This document shows, piece after piece, positions 10,594 through 21,611 of a stretch of 64,000 bases of DNA (position 1 is its first letter; each line of letters opens with the position of its first letter). The DNA is from Marsupella aquatica. Taxonomy: Eukaryota; Marchantiophyta. The stretch covers positions 868,001-932,000 of the forward strand of contig OZ316895.1 in NCBI GenBank assembly GCA_973895155.1, written 5' to 3'. Below the pieces are notes generated by a model, which was not told the DNA's origin, did no database searches, and saw nothing but the letters and a program-made list of their open reading frames with translations. Position numbers and translations under genes: made by a program.

Positions 10594-10937
10594 TGTTAGA
10601 TATTGCTCTAGTCTTGTGACTCATGAGCTAACTAGAGTTAAGCTAACTTGGGTTAGGACTTAGCCAATGTTAGCGGTAGTGCTGTTGTGTATATAGTCGG
10701 GGCTGATGCCAGACCCTGGTGGAACTTAGGCTTATTGTTACGGAGCTAGTTGAGAGATAGGGAGAGCTTGTGCTGTGGATGCTTGGTATGGCCGGTCGGC
10801 CTAGGGTGCAGTAAAGGTCTTGTGTGTTCCCGTGGACGTAGCCTCATGTGGAGGTGAACCACATATCTTTCTGTGTCGACTCTTGTGCATTGGATGGTTC
10901 ATGGGCTTGCCGTTGCGAATGTCGTCTATGCTCAACA
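10594..10937 (+). repeat. Element 1 3' LTR
   Basis: A 344-bp LTR beginning TGTTAGATATTG and ending GCTCAACA, following the polypurine tract. Its right half (GTGTGTTCCCGTGGACGTAG onward) is close to the LTR of element 2; its left half is different and lacks the 18-bp repeat array. The left half instead resembles the solo LTR at 42095-42385 (minus strand), so both belong to one LTR subfamily. Confidence 0.88.
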
Positions 10938-11150
10938 ATATGTGCATAAGTCGGATGTGGGATAGAAAAAATGAAAGTGGGATGTGCATAGAAAAGAGTA
11001 CTATGGTATGTTATGTATGATTATTAAAATGATGATATGCATGATAATTTTTCTATCATTTCATTAACTTTCAAAAAATGTGAATGGTGACATTTTTATT
11101 GTCCTCCCCGCTATTCACGTTCAAAGAACGGGTAGTCGGGGCTAGTAAGT
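10938..11150 (+). repeat. Dispersed AT-rich repeat, copy A
   Basis: From the right edge of element 1, about 200 bp (GGGATGTGCATAGAAAA, then TGACATTTTTATTGTCCTCC) matches the reverse complement of 57135-57312 over its whole length with scattered differences. No coding potential seen. Element 1 sits directly against it. Confidence 0.75.
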
Positions 11151-11705
11151 TAAGAAAATACACCTAAGAGGAGAACATAACATCAAACAAGATTCACTCC
11201 AATTCTGTATGGAATAGAGGAAAGGTAAACTTACACTAGAGAAGGTCTGTTGTTTCATCCCATTGCTGCACAATGATAATGATCAACATCTACAGTCTCA
11301 ATCTCACCTGCTGCTTTGTCTTGGCTCAATGGACAACTTGCCTCATGAGGGCAGCCACACAAACCAGTATTATGAGGCTGCTTGCTTGCTTGCTCACTTG
11401 CTCTCTGGTGCACAAGCCACACGTTGTTGATAGTTGACACAGTCATTAATTCCAGTATTCCACTCTTTTGATTCATAGAGTACTTACTAGGGTTGCACCT
11501 AAATGGAGGGGAGGATAAGCATGGTGACCATTCTGGTCACCGGCTAAAAATGACTAACCTTAAAATCTGCCAGAAGTTAGTCAACCCAGACAAGGTGAGT
11601 CATTTCCTCCTCTTAGACTAAGCTGGTCTCTACTCCAAAGTTAAGTTTGTCCTGTGTTGAACTCTGGGTAAAATTTGGTGGAAAGCACCTTTGGGAGGCC
11701 TGAAC

Positions 11706-11853
11706 ACACTTTCACCCAATATAAACACCCCTCGTTGTGTCTGTGTCAAAGAGGTACACACACTTTCACCAATTGTGTCTATGTCAAAGAGGTACACACA
11801 TTTCCACCCAATATGGTACACCACTAGTTGTGTCTATGTGAAAGAGGTACTCA
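11706..11853 (+). repeat. Tandem repeat, about 55-bp unit, three copies
   Basis: Three units of the type GTGTCTATGTCAAAGAGGTA preceded by CACTTTCACCCAATAT; the middle copy is shortened to about 38 bp. No function visible. Confidence 0.75.
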
Positions 11854-11889
11854 CGACCTTTTTATTTGCTCTCAATAATTTGGTACATG

Positions 11890-12115
11890 TCACCCCTCCA
11901 ACACCTCTTCGCCACTTTGGGCAAAACTTTGCTAGGTTTTCTCTCTTCCATGACACCAAAATCCTATCTAGCCACAGACCCTTACCTAGGGTATCTGATG
12001 GCTAGAAAGTAGTTTTGGAAAATTAGATAATGAATATTACTAGCAGCTTCTCCTTCGGACGAGGTAAAGTGACATTCGCCACACTGGCAAAAAGGAAAAA
12101 CCTTAAAACTTAAAA
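11890..12115 (+). repeat. AGCC-type dispersed repeat, copy 1
   Basis: Shares an ordered set of motifs with 18240-18560, 19770-19985 and 44440-44760: a GCCACTTT segment, CTAGCCACAGACC, ACCTAGGG, TCTGATGG, then CATTCGCCACACTGGC and an A-rich AAAACCTTAAAA end. Copies are diverged and non-coding. Nature unknown; a non-autonomous DNA element is possible. Confidence 0.65.
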
Positions 12116-12672
12116 AATGGTACTCACCCTGAACTTCAGTGCAAATTCGGGTCTCCTCATCTGATTTCTCTTGTTGCGCATTGGAGGGCACGAAAGTTTG
12201 TGTGCAGGAGGAACTCGAGAAGAGAAATCGAGTAGGCTGTGGGGCCATAATTGGAGAGGGTTCATTTTCGAAAGCAGGAAAGGAAGAGAGGGTCTGTGCA
12301 CTACTCTTTCCTCTCAATTGGGCTGAAAAGGATCAGGGAGCGTAGATCTGCCCTGAGTCTTTGAACCCATTGATTGCAGTGGAGACACTTAGTTTTCGTC
12401 AAGTTCGTCGAAGAATTGCAGTAGCTGTTGTCTCCATCGCGTGTGGGGTCGGTTGACTAATCGATTAAACATCGAGAGGATGGTTCGGAGTGGTGAAATT
12501 AGTATCTGAAGACTGTGACACAGCATTTTTTGGTTTGGGGAATGGTGAAGAGAAATGTGGGTTGATTGTAAGGAAGGTGAAAGGAGCTCCCTGTTGATGC
12601 ATCAGCAGCAGGAGTTGAGAACAGCCGCGCCTGCAGGTACCGTGGAGGAGGAACTGCTGGTGGGATTGACTG

Positions 12673-15600
12673 ATGTCGGAGGAAGTTTTAGGGCTGGTCG
12701 TCGGACAAGTTTTGGGAGCAATTAATGAAGTAGCGAAATTCCTCAACATGCCCTCGAACAGGAGCCAGGTGCATTATGGAACAGCCGCCGTTGTTGTGGT
12801 CGCTGTGGCCGCAGCTGTCACCGGTGGTATTGCGATCTACTTGAGCGACGGGTAAGCATTCAAATTGGCTAGGGAGACTGAATCACTGTTTGAATAAATT
12901 ACAGAGACAGGGACAAAGAGAGGCAGTAGTACCGCATGATTGGTCTAGTCTAAATAGGCTCTGAAACGACACGGGGTTTATCGAGAGCATGAGACCGGAC
13001 TAGTGGTCTGATGCACTTGGTAGATGCCTCTAATCCGTCCCTTAAACAACTACAACAGGTTTGGTCATTTCGAAGATTGGGGCTCTAATGAACTCTGCCA
13101 GAAAGGCATTCTCCAATTTCCAAAATTCGCGGTTTGGGAGCAGCCGCATTTAAGCAAAAGAATCAGAGTGTGCTGCGGGATGGGTTTTCATAGCCAGATG
13201 GGGTTCCATGCGGCATTTGACGGACATGGATTGTCCGATGGCTCCACGATTGCAGAGATTCCAATGTGTATAAATTTTGATTGCTCCAAGCAGTTTAAGG
13301 CCCTCTAATAGTGATAATATGTGACGGTGTTTTGGTTGCGTGTTTTGGTTACTCCTAATGGGAACTGATGGCTGATGGCCTCCCTTCGCTCTCCATTTTT
13401 AATCTTCCTGATTCGTGCGAGGGAAGGATATGGTGGATTTTATTTCATTTCACTCTGATGGCGAATCATATTTCTGGAAACTACCATGTGAATTTGACAA
13501 AAGTAGAGGATGTTTCCCATGAAGCTGTGTCTTTCCTTTGTTAGGTGTGAATTGATCGTCGTGCTGCAACCTGAGCGCCTCGTTTGTCTGTGGGAAGCAG
13601 GAAACCTCCCCGGGTTCGCAAACAGAAGCATTATCCCTTAAAAAGACAGCAGTGGCTGGAATCTTTCGAATCAAGAGAAGGCCGACTGGTGGATCCGGGA
13701 AGAGTCATTGGCATAGCTCGGAGAGGGGTAAGATTATGTTTGGCTTTACCCTAACATGTCTTGGGTTTGCAGCGGAATAGTGCAGTTGGCGAATCTCGAG
13801 TTGTTGTAATTGACCTCTAAGTCCACGTTGAGACGGTAGTACTTCCTCTCACCTCTTACATGAGGAAACTTATCAGGAAATTGGACTATTTGCTATGAAT
13901 TTTTGCAAGGTCACATTCGGTGGATATCTTCGTTGTGGTTGAGTCTATGGTTAAACGTTTGAATGATGATGGAGTCATAGCGCAGCTTTGTAATGTTGAG
14001 GGCAGTTTGTCAATCATTACTTGACTGTCTAGCTGCCAATTCTGCAAAGAGTTGAATGAACTCATGCAAATGGATCGTAGTTTCTGATTCACTGTGACAG
14101 GGAATTGATATAAGCATTCGGGCAGACGTATGGCCCTTCTTATTAGGATTGTAAGCAATACTCCACCACGATTGCATGAGCTTAATTTAAATTTCCTCCA
14201 GTACTACTTTCGTTAACACTTAAACCTATGAGACGAAAGGACGCAAAAATATCTCTACTCTGCTTTTGTTTTGAGTTGGCCTTCGTCCATATGTCGGAGG
14301 GTGGGATCTGTCAACGACTCTGATTTTCAGAGCTCATGACAGTACTTTAAGGTCCCTACTTCAAAGTTTTCTCAACTGCTCACTTGTAATGCGATGCATC
14401 AACTATCGTTTAATTTCTTCGTGCTGGTCCTTACTTGCAGATATGAACTTAGCAGCACAGAAGCAGAACGAGCAGCAGCAGACTTTGTGCACAAGTATGT
14501 TTTTATCCATGATCACTCACTGCTGAATTACTTTGTTGCGAACAATAGATGGAGACATGTCATCTCGATTTCTTTGCTAAATGCTTTTACTTCTTGAAAT
14601 GATAAGCTGCCGGAATCTGTCCTGGAACAAGGTATTAGTAGCAGGGAATCTCCATTGTCTAAGCCAGCGTTACTAACGACTATGGTTATAGGGATGCGCA
14701 TCAAGGCACATGAATGTGGTTATTGACATTCAATTCTGTAAGTTCACCCTAACATTCCCTGCTTATACTCTCTTCAGGGAGGAGTTTGATGAACTGAGGA
14801 GGCAGTGTGATGTGTTGAGAGAACATGTTGCCTCCGAGTTGAAAAGACGGAGGTTAGAGAAAGACGACTCGGGGTCTTTTGAGAAAGTAAACGAAGCTGA
14901 GGTATTGGCGTCAATGTTGGAAGGGAAGGCTGGCACAGATGGCAATGATTCACCTCCAAGGACAGACAATGAGAAAGGGAATGATACTCCAACTACACCC
15001 AAATCCGAAATGGTGCTGGATGATGAACCTTCGAAATATCCCATGGTTGACAGTTTCTTGAAAAGGGGACACAAGGTACTGGAGGATTTTAGGGACTGGC
15101 TCAGAATCATTCGGCTGGATGCTGTACGTATGAACGCGGAATGGGTACCATATTCGGCTGTACAAGCAAATGTGACAGAAGAAGAGGCTGATAGACGCGC
15201 AAATGAGGTTGGGATACAAGATCATGGCCATCTAGAGGCTAGCAGAACACACCATGCAGCACGTTTGGTTGCAATTCTGGAAGCTTATGCCTTGTATGAT
15301 CCAGAAACTGGGTACTGTCAAGGGATGAGTGACTTGCTTTCCCCATTTGTAGCTCTGATGGAGTCAGACTCTCAGGCATTTTGGTGTTACGTACAATTCA
15401 TGAAGCAGGCAAGGGATAATTTTCGTATGGATGAAACTGGCATTCGGAGACAGTTGCAGCTGGTGGCTAAGATCTTCAAAGTTTCAGATCCACAGTTCTA
15501 TGACCATTTGCTGAAAATCCAAGCTGAAGATTGTTTTTTTGTGTATCGCATGATAGTGGTCCTTCTTCGGAGGGAGCTGACTTTTGAACAAACAGTCTGT

Positions 15601-15900
15601 TTGTGGGAGGTGATTTGGGCTGATTGGGCTGCACTTCGAATGAAAAGTAGCAACTTGTTATCGGACAGTAAGGATGGCAAGCGAATGCTACCTGCATCCA
15701 AAGACTTCCTTTTGTTCACTATAGCTGCTGCTGTCTTGCAGCAAAGAAGGTTTATAATTGAAAAGTGCAGAGGAGTGGATGAGATATTGAGGGAATGTAA
15801 TGCCATGGCTGGGAAACTAGACATATGGGAACTTATGGATTTTGGTCGAGATCTTCTAAGAGATTATCAACAGAAAGTTGGCCATGAAAAAACCGACTAG
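12673..15900 (+). CDS. RabGAP, TBC-domain GTPase-activating protein (five exons, 510 aa)
   Basis: Exons 12673-12851, 13601-13727, 14101-14150, 14441-14494 and 14778-15900 join in phase with GT-AG introns. TGA two codons before ATG 12673 fixes the start. An acidic to hydrophobic N-terminus has one likely membrane segment about residues 36-57 (AAVVVVAVAAAVTGGIAIYL). Next come WLESFESREGRLVDPG, then IRADVWPFLLGLYELSSTEAER, a charged low-complexity insert (about 155-230), and the catalytic TBC part: IRLDAVR (Ile248, Asp251, Arg254, the arginine finger) and YCQG (Tyr316, Gln318, the glutamine finger). Both fingers are present, so the enzyme should be active. It would speed GTP hydrolysis by a Rab GTPase at a membrane. 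Order and motifs resemble the plant RabGAP22-like group. The substrate Rab cannot be read from sequence. The splice model is mine; motif continuity across every junction supports it. Confidence 0.92.
12852..13600 (+). other. RabGAP intron 1
   Basis: 749 bp, donor GTAAGC at 12852, acceptor ending GAAGCAG at 13600, phase 2. The joined codon gives Gly and reads into KPPRVRKQKHYPLKRQQW. A 94-codon ORF inside (13024-13308) matches nothing and is ignored. Confidence 0.85.
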
Positions 15901-18239
15901 TGATAAACTCTCGAAAGGCGACATGAGTTCCTTCTGGAGAGCGGACACAAAGCATCAATCGGAGAGTAGTGTCAAATCCTGTGCTCTTCAGTATCTGAGT
16001 TTGGTTCCAGTCTTACATTGCAGGATCTGGGCTCTGCCCTGCTGCATGGCTCCCGGAGATACTGCAGGTTGTGCACAGATAAGTCGAGTGATGGAGTGTG
16101 TACATGGAGTTGTCCAAATGCCGAAAATAACCTCAAGGGATCTACCATTACCAGTTAAAGCAGAAATGTACAGAAAAGTGTAGAATCAAACCCAAGTCTT
16201 GTTTAAAGTTGTATATTGCAATATGTGAAACAGGTCAAAATGTTGCTTCTAGACACGGAGTACAACGTCATCCTCAACTGGGCTGTAAAGACCTGATTAT
16301 GTGAAGTTGCGGTCAACTTATCAGCTACTGGTCAACTTTCAGGACCTTGGAAGATTGCAACTGCAAGACAGTACTGAGTAACTGCTGAATGCCACATTTT
16401 GGTAAGTGGATATTGGCAGGATCTATCCCTACGGCTCAACGGCTTTGGAGGGTCCCATAATTAAGTACCTGTTGCAGTTTTGTATGTCTGTTCTCCTACT
16501 TTCCAGGCTGCAGATCATTTTGTCTTGGGAGCATGCACCCCGTTGACATCAAAATACTTAGATTGACTCTCGCAAGTACGACATGTTGGGTTCACTAGCC
16601 TATTCAATCCAGTTGTTTTCACCTAGGATAGTCCCAGCATCCAGGTACGGAGTATTGATTGTAGGGTTTGTGATGGCCAATCCTTGTTCATGAAATTTTA
16701 TCGGTAGTTTGAATTCCAGCTATAGGAAGAAGTTTTAATCCGAAACTGATGGAATACCAATTCCGCAAGTCAGTGAATCAATTTGATTCGCTGATAGTAC
16801 CCATGGTGTGCCTTAACTGCTGAAAGTGTCCTTTTGTATGAGATTTTCTTAGATCAGTGATGGATGTGTTGTGAATGTGCCTCAAACATGGTGGTTCTTG
16901 ACCAACCGGTCTCATTTGAAAGTCGGACAATGAAGAAAGCTCGGTACACAGCAGTAGTTGTCACCAAAGAGTGGCCCTAATTTTCATCCGGAAGTAACAA
17001 AGAATTTGGGCAGTACAATTATTTATTTTTGTTAGAGTTTACAGGGTTACGCAATATTGCATCGGATTGCTTTGCATATTCTCTAGGTAGCTTGGCTTCA
17101 ATGACAGCCCTTGTATGCCTGTGTTTTGCGTGCCGAGTAGACTGAGAAGTAATGCGCACTGGTGCATTTTTGGTGCTGGACGCTTAGGGTTTAGTTTCCT
17201 GGCACAGTTTTGCTGTAAAGGCCGTGCTGTCCAATGCATGGAAAGTACTGATAGACCAAGCAATCTAGAAGATCCGCTGTAATTGTTTTAGCCACCTCAA
17301 GAACTATTCTTTCTAGAAGACTGGAAGAGGGTTCCCAATTCTGATTTTACTCTAGTTCTAAGTTGCGAAACATGGCCTTGGACCCTACAGGTGTCGACAC
17401 TGAAGAGTGAAATGTAGTATTGCTATGTATTATCAACTGATGAGCTTTGAGCCCCCAATGATGTGATTTCTCTGGCTAGTAAAGATTATTTGGAGCCCAA
17501 AGGCACAGGGGACTAAGAGTACTTGTTGCTAAACATCATTGAATTTAGAGGAAACAAATTGGAGGGAGACCAGCCAGAAGAATGGGATAAAAGCTTCGGA
17601 AAAACCAGGGGCCTATGTGAGACAACCAGTAGCTGAGTGGACTACTGGAGAATTTTATACGGTGATTGGATTCTTTCAGCACACCGAGTGATCTGAAACT
17701 ATGAAATCCCGTGTCTGTAGCTAGGTTCACAGTCATCTGGGAAAATATGTCGACATAGAACCTGGAGAATGCTTGGAATGTGATTTCAGCTTCGAGACTA
17801 CTCCTTTGTAAATCCACATGAGCACATAAGGCTTGGTCCAGTCATGTGAGTACATGGGAACTCAATAGAATTGGTAGGATGGACACTATTCCCTTAAAAA
17901 AGCTGGTTCCTCAAACTCTTGCCTATGATGATCCAAATCTCTTGTCCAAATTTTTGTGCTTGTGCATGCTCGTCAAAACGTACATTTTTCTACAGTCTAA
18001 ATACATAATTACGACCAGAATGACCAAACGGTTTTCTAGCTTCATAGCACCATAATGAAGTCCAAAATCTAAGGCGCTTTCGAGTATCTCCTGAGAATTA
18101 TAGCTGCCAGTACTTATCTTCCAAATTAATATTACATAATGAAACTATCGCGAGAACTTATCCTTCCGCCAGTCCCAGGTATTTTTCTCTAGCCAGTCCC
18201 GGGTATTTTGCTCGTGGCAGGGATCTTCTCTTTAAACTG
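15901..18239. other. RabGAP 3' region and intergenic sequence
   Basis: The 3' untranslated region must begin here, but I see no unambiguous poly(A) signal. Beyond it there are only short ORFs in all frames, none recognisable. No RNA gene or bounded repeat was seen. Confidence 0.55.
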
Positions 18240-18560
18240 TCACTAGCCATATAAAAAAGAGAAGTAACCAAAATCAGCATTTTATTTAGTGGCAAAAATT
18301 TGTCAAATTACAGTTGCCCCAAAAGCTGTTGCCACTTTTGGCTGAAACTGGCTAGTATTTTTCTTTCTCATTAGCCAATGTCCCCTTTAGCCAGAATCTA
18401 ATGGTCACCCTTTAACCTAGGGCGATCTGATGGTCAGAAAAATATTCAGATAATAAATATTTTGAACATCTTGTCTTTCACACTGAACATTTGCCAATTC
18501 TCTTTCACACTGAACATTTGCCACTATCGCGAAAAAGCAAAACCCTTAAAAAATAGGCTG
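18240..18560 (+). repeat. AGCC-type dispersed repeat, copy 2
   Basis: Contains TTGCCACTTTTGGCTGAAAC, then TTAGCCAGAATCTAATGGTC, CCTAGGGCGATCTGATGGTC and a short tandem CTTTCACACTGAACATTTGC (two copies, 18474-18523). It matches 44440-44760 best. Its left edge (GTCACTAGCCATATAAAAAA) is the inverse of a segment at 45390-45415. Confidence 0.65.
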
Positions 18561-19348
18561 ATCCAAACCTTCTCTCTTTTTCACTTTCTTTTCATTGTTC
18601 CATATTGCTCCACAAATTCAGGAGCGACCACTATTTATGATGAAACCTGGTTTTTGTCACTACTAGAGGTGTTTTAAAAACATTGGTTCCGGTCTGCCTC
18701 AACATGACAACATCACTGTACCTGCAAGCATCTGCGCAGAATATCCAATAGTGATTTTTGTGTCTGCCTCCTGTCACAACCTAACGCGTTCCTGTTTCGG
18801 GATAGTAAGAATCGTGCAGTCCTGTTTGTGGCATCATGCTGCCCGCGTTCATCTTTTTCCGAGCTGAAATTTCACCAGAATGATTCTTCGAACGTCAGAG
18901 GGCCAGACCTTTTCAAACCCTCTGCGGTCGTGTCTGCTGAGGTTTATCTCTACAGCCACCAACTCTGACATGTGCCCGGAGGATCCTCCATTGGAGGCCT
19001 TCAACGAGAGAGATCTGCGGTCAAGATGTCCTCTTCAAAGCGAATCGATCAGATCTTCCGGCAGACGCTGTGCGAAAATCATTGGCACTTTGGCGCAGTG
19101 ATGATTCGCGTAGGCAGAGCCAATTAGGGTGACTTTACAACAAGCGCAGGAGGGGAACACAATCATGCACAGATGCCACTGTGCACCTCAATATTGCAGG
19201 AGGTTGTCTAACTAAAGAGCTCTATTATAAAAAAAAAACCAACCAACCAAATGCGCATTTTAAGGTTCATATTTTTTTTGTATTGTAAAATTTTGCACAT
19301 CTTTTCCAATGAAACCCTTTTAGCCTCGGGAAACAAGTCACCAAAGTT
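18561..19348. other. Non-coding stretch
   Basis: Nothing recognisable. A 73-codon ORF at 18880-19101 is too short and unfamiliar to call. AGGGTGACTTTA near 19128 recurs inverted near 20685-20700, but no matching target duplication was found. Confidence 0.5.
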
Positions 19349-19510
19349 TTTATACCAGGAAACAAACGAAGTACAATGAAAGGCAAGAAAAATTGGGCCA
19401 AATAAAAAGAGGTCCAAAGAGGACAAAAACAAAACAAAGAAAAAGAAAGCAAATGCAAACCTAAAAAACTGAAGAAAATAAAGTGAAGGGTGTCAATCAG
19501 TGCATGAGCG
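19349..19510 (+). repeat. Half-copy of the 43427-44010 inverted-repeat element
   Basis: Segment with GTACAATGAAAGG, GGTCCAAAGAGGACAAAA and AAATGCAAACCTAAAAAACT, parallel to the left arm at 43427-43590 and to 20234-20390. Only one arm is present. Confidence 0.6.
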
Positions 19511-19769
19511 CAAACTCAGCTACTAGTGTCCATATTGGAAAATATTTTAGTTCTTGTTCGAAAGACGGACTCCAGACCACAAACAGTTTAAAAAGAAATT
19601 CAATAAATAAAAATTTCTTCAATGAAGAAGCCTCTGGAGGTTGTCCCGAATATTCTGCAGAAAATCAGTGTACCCACTTTACTTCTTCCCCCATTGTAGC
19701 TTGTCATGTAGGAGCCTTACACCATAATTCTTTTCATGGCAGAAGTTTGCTACATCCACCTCTCTAAAA

Positions 19770-19985
19770 AGCCTCTGCTACAGTTGGCAAAAAATTGATA
19801 GGTTTTCCATCCTCCACTAGGCAGTTCCCCTAGCCACAGACCCCACTAGCCAGAAGCTAACTGCCATCCTTAAATCCAGGGAAATTTGACAGTCACAAAT
19901 GATGTAAGTAATAAATTAGCTCATGAATATCCAGATGTGTTTTCCCTACATACAAGGTGGCATTTGTCACAAGGTTTAGGCTTGA
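19770..19985 (+). repeat. AGCC-type dispersed repeat, copy 3
   Basis: Carries CCTAGCCACAGACCCCACTA, AGCCAGAAGCTAACTGCCAT, AAATCCAGGG and the CATTTGTCACAAGG version of the right-end motif, in the same order as the other copies. Confidence 0.65.
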
Positions 19986-20027
19986 TGGATCGTCAAACCA
20001 AAAGTTTCTTCCCAACCAATCCCATCA

Positions 20028-20236
20028 GGTTTTGTTGGTTTAAACCACACCTGCCCCTATAAAAAGCTCATTCTCACCCTCAGTACACTTCATTCTTGTG
20101 AGGTGGTGAACAGTATCTCACCATAAAAGAGGGAGGGGTTTTGTTGGTTTAAATCACACCTGCCCCTATAAAAGACTCGTTCTCTCCCTCAGTACACTTT
20201 ATTCTGTAATGTGGTGAACAGTGTCTCACCATAAAG
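20028..20236 (+). repeat. Tandem duplication, 109-bp unit, each with a TATA box
   Basis: Two units start at 20028 and 20137 with GGTTTTGTTGGTTTAAA, followed by CACACCTGCCCCTATAAAA, CTCAGTACACTT and GTCTCACCATAAA. TATAAAAAG lies at 20058 and TATAAAAG at 20167. Each looks like a core promoter with a start region about 30 bp on. No gene follows directly. Confidence 0.8.
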
Positions 20237-20390
20237 AAAACTTTATAAATCAGGGAAAAACAAAGTCCAATGGGAGGAAAGAAAAGAGTTCCAAAGAGGA
20301 CAAATACTTAACCAGAAAAAAGAAAAGCGAGTGTAAACCTAAGAAATGACGAATAAAAGAGAGAACATTTGCCAATAAAACACTATGCAC
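20234..20390 (+). repeat. Second half-copy of the 43427-44010 inverted-repeat element
   Basis: Starts CTTTATAAATCAGGGAAAAA and runs through AGTTCCAAAGAGGACAAA and AGTGTAAACCTAAGAAA. Same orientation as the left arm of the full element. Confidence 0.65.
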
Positions 20391-21611
20391 TCACCACCTT
20401 TTGTGGAACTCAAGCCCATTCGTGAATTTGTGAACTTTATAGGTGTATTGGTGATATAAAATCTATTCAGTGGTTTGGATCATTCACGTATTTCATCGTT
20501 TCACTTTGAGGGTCCACATATATTATATTATATATCTTTATAAAATAAGATAAAACCTTACAAATTAAATTAAGCGGCCAAACACGTTAGTTTAACTGAT
20601 CCCAGTTATTTTGGTAGAAATCCCCCACTGCAGCGGATTTCACGCAAAGGGAACAAAAAGAATAAATTTGCGCTGACATCTTGTATAAAGTCACCCTAAC
20701 TACTATGGCACAGAAGCGGCAGCAGCAGTGTGTTATTGTGTCAGGGTGCATGGTGAGTCAAGAGTCAAGAAGAAAGAAGAAGACGGGACTGGCGGACAGG
20801 CACGCACGCGCGAAAGCGGGGCAGCGGGCACCGGCCCCAGAGCAGTCAAGGCCCCCGTGACTCTGCGCCAGGCCCTGCCTGCCCGCGTTTGCACTCCCGG
20901 ATTAGAAACCAAGTTGACACGGTGCCGGATGCACAATAATAATCCGGCACTGCCGCACTGGCCATTCGGCATTCCGGCTTATATTATACGTCCTCCAAAA
21001 ACCAATCTGCTGCTGCAGCCTGCAGGAGGGTTTCGCCGCATTTGAGGCCGCGAGGACCGGGGATTGCAGCCGAACCGGAACTCGAAAAAGACGACGAGCG
21101 AAGAGTGAGGAAAGGGTTAATTAATTAATTAATTAAATTGTACCTGTCTATCCAGTATCCACTACTAGTCTACTACTACTGCATCCAAATCCAAGGACAG
21201 CCGTTCCGGAGAATGCGAACAAAGCGAAAGCCCGGAAAGCAGGCCATCGCCCACTCTTTGTCGATTCCCCGTGCCCCAGATCGATGAGGGTCTGTCGCCG
21301 AGAAACTCTCGAGGACGAACCGGTGCTCTCTCGGTATTGTCCCTCGATGTGCCGTACAGCTTGAACAATGGCTTTTCGTTGGAAAATCCCTAATCGTACT
21401 GATCCGGGCATCCGGCTGGATTTTGCCGACCGTGGATCCCCTTGGATTAAAGTGCCCCCACTGTCGTACTGGAAGGAAGCCGGGACGAACCCCTACCGAC
21501 AAAGTTATCGTTGTTCACTTGTTCCGCGCGCGACGGTATAGGGTTGCGGTCAAGAGCATAATAATAATAGAAGGGAGGTCTCAAACCACAAAATTTGATT
21601 ACTTCAAGTAA
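20391..21611. other. GC-rich island with no identified gene
   Basis: From about 20760 to 21540 the sequence is clearly richer in G, C and CpG than its surroundings. It holds a (TTAA)n microsatellite at 21117-21136. Several ORFs of 60-108 codons are open on both strands, as expected from high GC, but none resembles a known protein. A TATA-like TGTATAAAGTC lies near 20682 on the plus strand. It could be a promoter island of a gene whose exons I cannot recognise. Confidence 0.45.

Larger units (their letters stand above)
1..10937 (+). mobile_element. Element 1: old Ty1/copia LTR retrotransposon, 5' end outside window, split by element 2
   Basis: Copia order is visible: Gag, zinc knuckle, protease, GAG-pre-integrase, integrase, reverse transcriptase, RNase H, then a polypurine tract and a 3' LTR ending in CTCAACA. 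The body is interrupted at 1688-7739 by element 2 plus one copy of its target duplication. Across that gap both the reading frame and the protein alignment continue, since residues before (VPFGVG) and after (THTSKE) match the uninterrupted integrase of element 2. Many stops and frameshifts mark it as dead. The right end, at 10937, abuts a dispersed non-coding repeat with another copy near 57135-57312, so the element appears to have landed in that repeat. The 5' LTR lies outside the window, so age cannot be estimated from LTR divergence. Confidence 0.93.
11151..12672. other. Non-coding stretch upstream of the RabGAP gene
   Basis: No recognisable gene. It holds a tandem array at 11706-11853, a copy of the AGCC-type dispersed repeat at about 11890-12115, and the presumed promoter and 5' leader of the RabGAP gene in roughly the last 350 bp. 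I see no clear TATA box placed for that gene. Confidence 0.6.

Noticed and set aside
13024-13308. 94-codon ORF between RabGAP exons 1 and 2
   Set aside because: Splicing 12851 to 13601 gives a continuous, family-like protein; this ORF would break it and matches nothing.
19126-20702. Possible 1.6-kb transposon bounded by AGGGTGACTTTA inverted ends
   Set aside because: The inverted match is only about 15 bp and I found no matching flanking duplication.
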